DNA of 32,948 nucleotides, from contig PCWO01000050.1 of NCBI GenBank assembly GCA_002796205.1, positions 3,090-36,037 of the forward strand, given 5' to 3'. The translations under genes and the position numbers were made by a program. This stretch comes from Candidatus Liptonbacteria bacterium CG11_big_fil_rev_8_21_14_0_20_35_14 (GTDB lineage: Bacteria > Patescibacteriota > Minisyncoccia > UBA6257 > XYB1-36-10). Positions 23,669-30,594 of the stretch are shown piece by piece. A model generated the notes under the pieces. It saw only the letters and a list, made by a program, of their open reading frames with translations. It was not told the DNA's origin and did not search any database. Within the stretch, counting starts at the first letter, position 1. Each line of letters opens with the position of its first letter.

Positions 23669-24295
23669 CGCTTACACTTAATTAGTGTTTATTCCCCTAT
23701 TTCTAGGGGCGCAGACTATATCTTCACCCAATCTTTGGAACTTAGAAGTTTAACTTCATATTCTTTAAATTTCTCTTAAATTTTTAAGAGGATTGGGGAC
23801 GGCGTATTAGTATTATTAAATAATACTCTCTCCTTTCGGATCAGTCGTTACGGGGTCAAACCTAAAATTTTCACAAGGTCTTCTTTACTTTTCTTTCTAT
23901 GTGATTTGTAATTTTCACTTTGAATAGACAAAATCCAATTTATAATTTTTTTAAGATCCGATTTGTTTAAATCTGATATTTTTTTGGATTCTAATAAAGA
24001 TGATGTTTTTAACATAATTTCAGCCTGTTTTTTCTTAAACTTAAGATCTCGTCTTTTTTTAACTTGAATCATTAAACTACCATCTCCATCAAGAAAGCCT
24101 GCTATATATGCCATATTTATTTTAGATTGACTTCCCACGGTATTGCCTTAAAAATTATTGGTCCTCAAGTATTATACCATAAGAGACGGACCGTTGTCAC
24201 TTATGAGCCGTGATACTGACCATATAATTTATGAAGGTTTCACCGTTATTAGCCGTTTTGTCATCATGAATTACTTCATGAAGTAGCAATTTTTT
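23669..24295 (-). mobile_element. group I intron 1, inside the sarcin-ricin loop
   Basis: 627 nt between exons ...CTAGT and ACGAGAGG..., that is between E. coli 23S positions U2656 and A2657. Group I hallmarks: the last exon base is U and the last intron base is G; a P1 helix TAGT/GCTA with a U-G wobble at the splice site and an 8-nt loop; the core AATACCGTGGGAAGTC; and P7 formed by GACT (23843-23846) with AGTC in GAAGATATAGTC (23714-23717). Splice points are read from these rules and from the known rRNA sequence. It encodes a LAGLIDADG remnant. It shares the AATACCGnGGGAAGTC core with intron 2, so the two are related. Confidence 0.85.
23848..24114 (-). pseudogene. LAGLIDADG homing endonuclease remnant (internal deletion)
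   Basis: From the ATG at 24112-24114 (or GTG 24138) to TAA at 23848-23850, 88 aa. The LAGLIDADG helix is intact: [15 protein letters not shown]. After VKKRRDLK the protein jumps to FKKKQAEIMLK, which belongs near residue 115 of single-motif LAGLIDADG enzymes (compare the second ORF at 24422-24883 and I-CreI). About 65 residues forming the DNA-binding sheet are missing in frame, so it should not cut DNA; a maturase function is possible but unlikely. The end (VKILGLTP) runs into the intron core. Confidence 0.75.
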
Positions 24296-24358
24296 ACTAG
24301 AGTCAGCTTCCCTCAAATATTTAACGCCTGCAGTAGATAGAGACCAACCTGTCTCACG

Positions 24359-25062
24359 CATGTATTCCCATTATTACTAATGGCATTGGACTATAAATTC
24401 ATCCTTAATCTATTAAGGAGGCTAACGTTTAGTCTCTACGGGTGTCATTATACGTTTTTTTCTATTTTTAGAATAATTTAAATCTTTATAGATATAAATT
24501 AAATCTAAAAGTTTTTGAAAATCATTTTCATTTTTAACAGATTTTTTAGCTTTTATAATTTTAAGCATTAAATCTGCTTGTTTTTTCTTAAGAATTAAAA
24601 ATGGAGAAATATTTTTAATAAAAGATTCAATGTCATCTATACGATTTATTGAATATTCTAATATTCCATCTTTTCTTAATCTTAATTTTCCAAAACCAAT
24701 TAAGTTGCATATTTTCTTAAAAGCTTCTTTATCTTTTTGAGCTTGAAAAAGAACTATATATAAAGCTATTTAAAAATCATATTTATATGATTTATTAGGT
24801 TTAGCTCTAGCATATATACTACCGTCTCCATCAAGGAAACCGGCTATGTATGATTTCTTAATTGGTGTAAGTGATTTTAACATATAAGACTTCCCTCGGT
24901 ATTATCCTAACATATGACAGGTTATTTTAAAATAACTTATCACTAGGACTTCACCGATATAAGTTAGCTTTACACATAGAAATTACTTTCTATGGCCGCC
25001 GTGTATGATGTCATTTGCCTCGGGCTCAGACTGTTTAAAAGCCGATAAATATCCGCTTCTAA
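24359..25062 (-). mobile_element. group I intron 2, at the I-CreI intron site
   Basis: 704 nt between ...CAGACCGT and CGTGAGACAGG..., at about E. coli 23S position 2593, the site occupied by the chloroplast intron that encodes I-CreI. Evidence: U before and G at the end of the intron; P1 CCGT/GCGG with a U-G wobble and 6-nt loop; the core AATACCGAGGGAAGTC; P7 formed by GACT in GAGACTAAACG (24431-24434) with AGTC in ATTTATAGTCC (24389-24392). It carries an I-CreI-like ORF broken by a stop codon. Confidence 0.85.
24422..24883 (-). pseudogene. I-CreI-like LAGLIDADG homing endonuclease with a nonsense codon
   Basis: ATG at 24881-24883 to TAG at 24422-24424, 154 codons, interrupted once by TAA (24770-24772, codon 38). 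A GAGGGAAG stretch before the ATG may serve as ribosome site. The frame before and after is intact: [20 protein letters not shown] aligns with I-CreI around its LAGLIDADG helix and KPNQSYK; later PFLILKKKQADLMLKII aligns with PFLKLKQKQANLVLKII. Overall length (153 vs 163) and insertion site match I-CreI, which cuts 23S genes lacking the intron. The stop falls where a polar DNA-contact residue (often Gln, CAA) is expected. The gene is probably inactive, by one base change. Confidence 0.85.
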
Positions 25063-25283
25063 ACGGTCTGAACCCAGCTCGCGTACCTTTTTAATTGGCG
25101 AACAGCCAAACGCTTGGGACCTTCTCCAGCCCCGCGCTAAGATGAGCCGACATCGAGGTGCCGAACCTTGCCGTCGCTATGGACGCTCGGGCAAGACTAG
25201 CCTGTTATCCCCAGGGTAGCTTTTATCCGTTGTCTCCGACCTTCCTGTAAAGGTTCGTCGGGTCATTAAGTTCCGCTTTCGCG

Positions 25284-25314
<31 letters not shown>

Positions 25315-27187
25315 CAGCTTTTGCCTTTATACGACCAACTCGATTTCCATCCGAGTCTAGCTGACCTTTAAACTCCTCCGTTACTTTTTAGGAGGATTCC
25401 GCCCCAGAAAAACTGCCCACCAGGCACTGTCTCCATAAGGTTTACCAAATAGATTCCTTATAGGTTAGACCTTGCCCCAATAAAGAGTGGTATTTCATAT
25501 TGCGACTCCATCCCGACCGAAATCGGAACTTCAAAGTCTCCCACCTATGCTACGCATTAAAAGAACAAGACCAATACCAAGCTACAGTAAAGCTCCTGGG
25601 GTCTTTTCGTCCCACTGCAGGTAACCCGCGTCTTCACGGGTATCGTATTTTCACCAAGCTTCTCGCTGAGACAGTTCTCCAGTCGTTACACCTTTCGTGC
25701 GCTCCGGAACTTACCCGGAAAGGAAATGCGCTACCTTAGAACGGTTATAGTTACCGCTGACATTGACGAGGGCTTCGGTCAGTCAGCATCTACCCGAAAG
25801 CAGATACCGCCAACGTTAACCTTCTCGCATCGGTCAGGTGTCACCCCCTATACATCCACTTACGTGTTAGCAGGGAGCTGTGTTTTTGATAAACAGTCGC
25901 CAGAGATTCTTTAGCTGCGGCCACCCGAAGGTGGCAGGCCTTATTGCGAACTTACGGCCGCTATTTTGCCGAGTTCCTTAGCGAGATTTCACTTGTTCCC
26001 CTTGGGCTACTCGCCCTACCCACCGGTGTTGGTTTGCGGTACGAACACCTATGCCTTAACTCTAGAGGCTTTTCTTGGAAGGCTCTGCGATTGAATCACT
26101 TGAGGGGCTTTAGCCCTCAAATTTTCGCCGGATTTTGGAGGTTGCTATTAAAAGCAGATAAGTCGATTTACGGCTTACCCATCCTACAATCAAGCGACGC
26201 CAAACCATTAAGGCGATCAATCTCTTTTCCTCCGTCCCCTCATTGAAAAACATAGGTGGGGCTGGAATATTAACCAGCAATCCATCGCGTGCGGCTTTCG
26301 CCATACACTAAGGGTCGCCTAACCCGTGGCTGATTGCCAGTGCCACGGAAACCTCGGGTTTTCGGGGTGCGGATTTCTCATCCGCATTGTGGTTACTCAT
26401 GCCAACATTCTCACTTCTATACGCTCCAGCAATTTTCACAAATCACCTTCAGTGCATATAGAACGCTCTCCTACCACTTATATTTTAAAAAAATATAAAT
26501 CCGCAACTTCGGTACTACGCTTAGCCCCGTTACATTCTCGGCGCATCTTGCCATTGAATAGTGAGTTGTTACACACTCTTTAAAGGATGGCTACCTCTAA
26601 GCCCACCTCCTATCTGTCTATGGCACTATACTACCTTGCATGCACTTAGCGTAAATTTTGGGACCTTAGTTTGCGATTAGGGCTGTTTCCCTTTTGACCA
26701 CGGAGCTTAGCCCCCGCAGTCTAACTCCTGAGTTATATTGTATGGTATTCGGAGTTTGATTGGTCTGGCGAAGTTTCCTCCTACTCAGACCATCCAGTGC
26801 TCTACCCCCACACATAAACACTCAAGGCTAGTCCAAAAACTATTTCGGAGAGAACCAGCTATTACCAGATTCGATTAGCTTTTCACTCCTTACCACAGGT
26901 CATCCGAAGGCGTTAAACGACCTAACGGTGCGGGCCTCCCCCTACCTTTCGGTAGGGTTCACCCTGCCCATGGCAAGCTCATCTGGCTTCGGGTCTTATC
27001 CATATCCTAAACGCGCTATTAACACTCGCTTTCGCTACGCCTTCCTTCCGTAGAAGTTAAACAAAGGATATACATAAACTCGTTGGCTCATTCTTCAATA
27101 GGCACGGCGTCATCCACGATAAATCGGGACTCCGCCTCCTTGTAAGCATACGGTTTCAGGTTCTATTTCATCGGCCTCACCGGCCTG

Positions 27188-27224
<37 letters not shown>

Positions 27225-27847
27225 ATCACTAAAGATATTTAGCCTTACGAGACAGTACTCGCAGATTCCCTCAAGGTTTTCTGCCCTCGAGGTACTCAAG
27301 AATATATACAAAAAAGTGAGCACGTTTTCGTCTACAGGACTTTCACCTTTTTTAGTTCGGCTTTCCAGCACGACTCGACTAACGTGTCCATTTATAACTT
27401 TTCTCTTTCCTCAACCTAAATCATTAAACTAGGGTGATCTAGGTTGAAAAAAGAATGTATATACCTTACAACCCCAAAAATTAGTAAACTAATATTTTGG
27501 TTTGGGCTCTTCCCTTTTAACTCGCCGCTACTCAGGGAATCACTATTTGTGTTTTCTTTTCCTCCGCTTACTGAGATGTTTCACTTCAGCGGGTTTGCAT
27601 ACATAAAATGTATAATACAGGTTTACTGTACTGGGTTTCCCCATTCGGAAATCTCCGGATCGTAGGTTGCTACACACCTCCCCGAAGCGTATCGTCGTTA
27701 CGCCACGTCCTTCATCGCTCTTTTAGTGTCTAGGCATCCACCGTATGCCCTTATGCAATCGTCTCAACATTGAGAAGTTTGATGTTACTTACATAAACGT
27801 ATTTTGTTATTAAGCTTCAATCTAACGCTTGTAACTCCTATTAATAA

Positions 27848-27901
27848 AACAAAAACCGCGACTAGCGCGGCATTAGCAAAAAACAGATGCTTTTTAGCCG
27901 C
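27848..27901 (-). promoter_or_regulatory. attenuator-like leader of the 23S operon
   Basis: Between the promoter and 23S, the minus strand holds a terminator-like hairpin CCGCG-CTAGT-CGCGG (27856-27870) followed by TTTTTG. Just upstream lies GCGGC (27897-27901), which can pair with GCCGC (27867-27871) and thereby use the 5' arm of the terminator. The two structures exclude each other. A further hairpin, TCTCTT/AAGAGA, lies close to the transcription start. No leader peptide is evident. Function is inferred. Confidence 0.5.
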
Positions 27902-27939
27902 TTGTTTTAGTTAATATACCTTCTCTTATCACAAGAGAG

Positions 27940-27969
27940 ATTATAGAGTATAAGGGGTATCGGTGTCAA
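27940..27969 (-). promoter_or_regulatory. 23S-5S rRNA promoter with overlapping dyads
   Basis: Minus strand TTGACA (27964-27969), 18 bases, TATAAT (27940-27945): both boxes perfect. Two inverted repeats overlap the -35 box: GGTGT-TG-ACACC (27962-27973) and GTATAAGG/CCTTATAC (27948-27955 with 27972-27979). Confidence 0.85.
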
Positions 27970-27994
27970 CACCTTATACGGCGGATAATTGCAT

Positions 27995-28030
27995 AAAATA
28001 AAACCGCTCAAACGAGCGGTTTTATTTTTA
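27995..28030 (-). terminator. terminator after the MscS-related gene
   Basis: Perfect 10-bp stem AAAACCGCTC/GAGCGGTTTT with a 4-nt loop and T-rich flank on both strands. On the minus strand it ends the gene at 28056 before the rRNA promoter. Confidence 0.85.
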
Positions 28031-28055
28031 TCTATTTTATCTATTTTCTTTAATC

Positions 28056-28736
28056 TTAACCTTCTACTTTGTCGCGGAATTTACCAATCAAGTGAGCGGC
28101 ATAATCTTTACCACCAACCCCAAAAGCGATACCACCAGCCAAAGCTATCATAGCGATGAATCCAGTGATTAGGGTATTGATAATAGTAGTAGCCACATTC
28201 AACTGGGAAAGAGCAGATAACAAACCGAAGATAACAATAGCGTACCAAGTTAAAGCTCCTAAGAACTTAGCGGCGCGTAATTTGGCCGACAAGACAGAGC
28301 CTTTAACAATTTTCTCAAAGAAGTTAGCGATAACCACAGCAGCCAACATAATGATGACAGCGATAACGATGTTTGGAATATATACCAAGACATCTCTTAA
28401 GAAAGCTGAAAGGGCAAAGAACTGTAGGATATCGGTAGCGGCTAACAAGAAAGCGATAACTAAGAACCAGAACACAACGCGGTCAAAAAATAATCCCGTA
28501 TCTAACTTAATACCAGCCCGATCAAAATATTTTTCAAGACCGAGTTTCTTTAAAGCGGAATCGATTTGAAGAACATTAATAATTTTACCAACCAAGGTAC
28601 CAAGAGCCGAGGCGACAATAAGACCGATTATAAAAACTATGATCGCCCCAAGAAGAGTGGGGATAAAACTAACTACATCAAGCCATAAGTTCTGCAAAGA
28701 ACGAGCGACAACATTACTCCATGCTTCTATAAACAT
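28056..28736 (-). CDS. membrane protein with conserved TM-helix repeats (MscS-related)
   Basis: 226 aa with about five membrane helices. Two copies of the conserved TM-helix repeat can be seen: IPTLLGAIIVFIIGLIVASA (25-44) followed by LKKLGLEKYFDRAGI, and IPNIVIAVIIMLAAVVIANF (about 120-139). The end AGGIAFGVGGKDYAAHLIGK resembles the pore helix of MscS channels, but the large cytoplasmic domain is missing. Related proteins are found beside or within mechanosensitive channels; the precise activity is unknown. A promoter with an extended -10 box lies about 90 bases upstream and a strong terminator follows. Confidence 0.8.
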   Translation of the reverse strand: MFIEAWSNVVARSLQNLWLDVVSFIPTLLGAIIVFIIGLIVASALGTLVGKIINVLQIDSALKKLGLEKYFDRAGIKLDTGLFFDRVVFWFLVIAFLLAATDILQFFALSAFLRDVLVYIPNIVIAVIIMLAAVVIANFFEKIVKGSVLSAKLRAAKFLGALTWYAIVIFGLLSALSQLNVATTIINTLITGFIAMIALAGGIAFGVGGKDYAAHLIGKFRDKVEG

Positions 28737-28823
28737 AATACTTTTTAAAAATCTTTACTTTATAATATTTAAGGCGACCTTTTTATGAATAACGGATAAA
28801 CCGTTTTTGTTTTTACACTATTT

Positions 28824-28832
28824 ATTATACCA
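28824..28832 (-). promoter_or_regulatory. extended -10 promoter of the MscS-related gene
   Basis: Minus strand TGGTATAAT, an extended -10 box; no good -35. The ~85-nt leader contains an AACGG/CCGTT hairpin. The rest of 28737-28884 is A/T-rich with nothing further recognised. Confidence 0.45.
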
Positions 28833-28884
28833 AAAATATATTTATGTTTTGTAAAGTTGTGTGGAAAACTATGGAAAAACGATT

Positions 28885-28912
28885 TTGAATGATTTTAGTT
28901 TTATGTTATATT
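28885..28912 (+). promoter_or_regulatory. promoter of the plus-strand structured RNA unit
   Basis: TTGAAT (28885-28890), 16 bases, TATATT (28907-28912). Predicted start near 28919. Confidence 0.45.
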
Positions 28913-28964
28913 TTTGTTAGTAGCTTTTTTATGTTCTGAAAATAAGAAAGGAGAAAATAAATTT

Positions 28965-29021
28965 ATGATTGAAAGCGCAGGAATTTTTTATCCTACCAAA
29001 ATTACCCTGCGCCCCCTCTAA
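28965..29021 (+). CDS. possible 18-codon leader peptide
   Basis: ATG at 28965 with AAAGGAG 11 bases upstream; reads MIESAGIFYPTKITLRPL then TAA at 29019-29021. Most of the frame lies inside the strong first hairpin of the structured RNA. It may be a real small peptide, a leader, or chance. Confidence 0.25.
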   Translation: MIESAGIFYPTKITLRPL

Positions 29022-29087
29022 AAAATATGGGCCACCTCCAAGGCCCAACCCCCCTCAAATACCCATACTGCGGGGATCCTTTCAATA

Positions 29088-29127
29088 ACACAGCCTGTAT
29101 AAAAAATATGGGCTGTTCTTTTTTTGA
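29088..29127 (+). terminator. terminator of the structured RNA unit
   Basis: ACAGCC/GGCTGT (29089-29094 with 29111-29116), then TCTTTTTTT. The T-run is followed at once by the TTGACT of the next promoter. Confidence 0.75.
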
Positions 29128-29151
29128 CTTTTTTATTTTTTGTGTTTTAAT
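29124..29151 (+). promoter_or_regulatory. promoter of the 165-aa orphan gene
   Basis: TTGACT (29124-29129), 16 bases, TTTAAT (29146-29151). It overlaps the terminator tail, so this gene does not need the upstream RNA unit for transcription. Confidence 0.45.
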
Positions 29152-29191
29152 AATATAAGCAAATTTTAATAATTGAAAAGGGAGAAATTTA

Positions 29192-29689
29192 ATGGCTCAA
29201 AATGAAGTTTATATTGAAAATTTTGATGTATCAAAATGTAGATGCAATATAGCTTGTATTGCTATAAGAAATTTACTTAAAAAAATTGAATGGGCACAAG
29301 AAAAAGGAAAATCTCAAATTGAAATTATGCCAATTCAATATGGAATAAATTTTTTTCCAACCAATGAAGATTATGACAATATTGAGTCTGGTAAAAGCCA
29401 TGCTGCAGAAGATGAAAATTATGGGTCGTATGCAAAGAAAAAATCTTCATCCTCGGGAACTAATGTAATTAGAGTTTTTAGAATAAAAAAATTAGTCGCA
29501 AGACTAAATAATGAATTCAAAACTATGGTTTATAAGAAAAATGGTCTTTTCTGGATTGGGCAATATATTTTTCATATTGGATTTAATATAGAACATATTG
29601 AAATACAAAATTTAGGTAAATACCCAAATCAAATAGAAAATAAACCAACAGCCTATAGAATCGTACTTATCCTTAATCTAAACACCTAG
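29192..29689 (+). CDS. 165-aa orphan protein, function unknown
   Basis: ATG at 29192 behind a clear Shine-Dalgarno (AAAAGGGAG, spacing 7). The protein starts MAQNEVYIENFDVSKCRCNI and is mixed alpha/beta. A low-complexity serine/lysine linker (AKKKSSSSGTNV) splits it at about 80-92, and the end is beta-rich (FHIGFNIEHIEIQNLG). Three cysteines (in SKCRCNIACIA) cluster near the N-terminus and may bind metal. It has no signal peptide or membrane span. I do not recognise a family. It is flanked by its own promoter and a terminator whose stem begins in the last codons. The strong ribosome site, unlike the neighbours, and the A-rich codon use may mean recent acquisition. Confidence 0.7.
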   Translation: MAQNEVYIENFDVSKCRCNIACIAIRNLLKKIEWAQEKGKSQIEIMPIQYGINFFPTNEDYDNIESGKSHAAEDENYGSYAKKKSSSSGTNVIRVFRIKKLVARLNNEFKTMVYKKNGLFWIGQYIFHIGFNIEHIEIQNLGKYPNQIENKPTAYRIVLILNLNT

Positions 29690-29715
29690 CTGGCATAAAT
29701 TAGGTGTTTTTTATT
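29681..29715 (+). terminator. terminator of the 165-aa orphan gene
   Basis: AACACCTA/TAGGTGTT (29681-29688 with 29701-29708) then TTTT. The TAG stop lies inside the stem. Confidence 0.85.
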
Positions 29716-29920
29716 ACTTTAATTTAGCTTGTATTAGTCTTTCTACTTCGTCCTTAGAAATAAGATTTCTGCTTTTTATTTCCTCCTCTACTATTTTTCT
29801 AATTTGGCCGTCAAGCATTTTTTGACTTTCTTTAGCCTGCTCCATCATTTGTTTTATTTCCTCGGGGCTCATATTTTTCATCATATTTTGAGCCATTTTA
29901 AATTGATCAAATATACCCAT
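29714..29920 (-). CDS. 68-aa helical protein
   Basis: 68 aa, MGIFDQFKMAQNMMKNMSPE then EIKQMMEQAKESQKMLDG and a charged coiled-coil end (ISKDEVERLIQAKLK). Methionine-rich amphipathic helices fill the first half. It resembles small phasin-like or conserved coiled-coil proteins; no function can be given. It lies between a convergent orphan gene and dedA on its own strand, 22 bases after dedA's stop, so it may be cotranscribed with dedA. Confidence 0.6.
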   Translation of the reverse strand: MGIFDQFKMAQNMMKNMSPEEIKQMMEQAKESQKMLDGQIRKIVEEEIKSRNLISKDEVERLIQAKLK

Positions 29921-29942
29921 AGATTTTTATTATATATAACTC

Positions 29943-30590
29943 TTAATTATTATCAATATTCCGACGACTTCTATAATATTCAACAATGCTTGGGACTATG
30001 GAAAGAATAATTATTATAAGTATAACTACAGAGAAATTGGCTTTAACTACTTCTATATTACCAAAAACGTAGCCGGCTTCGAGAAACAAAAAAACCCAAA
30101 TAGTGGTGCCTATTATATTATAGAAAGTAAAAGTTCTATAAGACATTTTGCCAATGCCGGCTACAAAAGGAGCAAAGGTTCTAACTATCGGTAGGAATCT
30201 GGCCAGGATAATAGTTTTTGAACCATACTTAGCGTAGAAGTCGTGGGTTTTTTCTAGATATTCTTTTTTTAAAAATCTGGAGTCCTCGTATTTAAAAACT
30301 TTGGGGCCAATGACTCGGCCTATCCAATAATTAATAGCGTCTCCTAAAACTCCGGCGATAAATAGGAGGACAATTAAAAGTTCAATAGATAAAGCACCTT
30401 GAGCGGCTAGAGCTCCGGCGGCAAATAGAAGTGAGTCCCCTGGAAGAAAAGGCATTATAACGAGACCAGTTTCGGCAAATATAATGACAAATAAAAGGGA
30501 GTAGATCCAAGGGCCGAAGTCTGTAGCAATAAGACTTAGATATTTATCTAGGTGAATAATTATGTCTAAACTTTTTAATATAATTTCCAT
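29943..30590 (-). CDS. DedA-family membrane protein
   Basis: 215 aa. DedA (SNARE-associated/VTT) signatures: the re-entrant IIFAETGLVIMPFLPGDSLL (36-55), GDAINYWIGRVIGPKVF, and LARFLPIVRTFAPFVAG with the essential arginines. A C-terminal membrane helix pair follows. DedA proteins are lipid scramblases or transporters, some recycling undecaprenyl phosphate, and support membrane energetics. It starts just after mscS (four bases), so the two membrane genes form an operon. Confidence 0.92.
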   Translation of the reverse strand: MEIILKSLDIIIHLDKYLSLIATDFGPWIYSLLFVIIFAETGLVIMPFLPGDSLLFAAGALAAQGALSIELLIVLLFIAGVLGDAINYWIGRVIGPKVFKYEDSRFLKKEYLEKTHDFYAKYGSKTIILARFLPIVRTFAPFVAGIGKMSYRTFTFYNIIGTTIWVFLFLEAGYVFGNIEVVKANFSVVILIIIILSIVPSIVEYYRSRRNIDNN

Positions 30591-30594
30591 TTTA

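Larger units (their letters stand above)
28919..29127 (+). ncRNA. candidate structured RNA with multi-helix junction
   Basis: A closing helix ATTGAAAG (28968-28975) with CTTTCAAT (29079-29086) encloses three hairpins. First GCGCAGG/CCTGCGC (28975-28981 with 29006-29012), extended by AATTTT/AAAATT. Then GGGCC/GGCCC (29029-29033 with 29042-29046). Then CCCC/GGGG (29051-29054 with 29072-29075). A promoter precedes and an intrinsic terminator follows. It is GC-rich amid A/T-rich DNA. The motif TAAAAAATATGGGC occurs twice, at 29019 and 29100. It resembles a riboswitch aptamer or a small RNA, but I recognise no known class. An 18-codon frame with a good ribosome site overlaps it, so a leader peptide is the alternative. 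Confidence 0.45.

Noticed and set aside
24422..24883. Recoding or selenocysteine/pyrrolysine read-through of the stop in the homing endonuclease
   Set aside because: The codon is TAA, which neither system uses, and TAA ends other genes here normally.
28856..28866. A TTTTCCACA-like DnaA box
   Set aside because: A single near-match without dnaA, dnaN or further boxes does not make an origin, though parAB is within the window.
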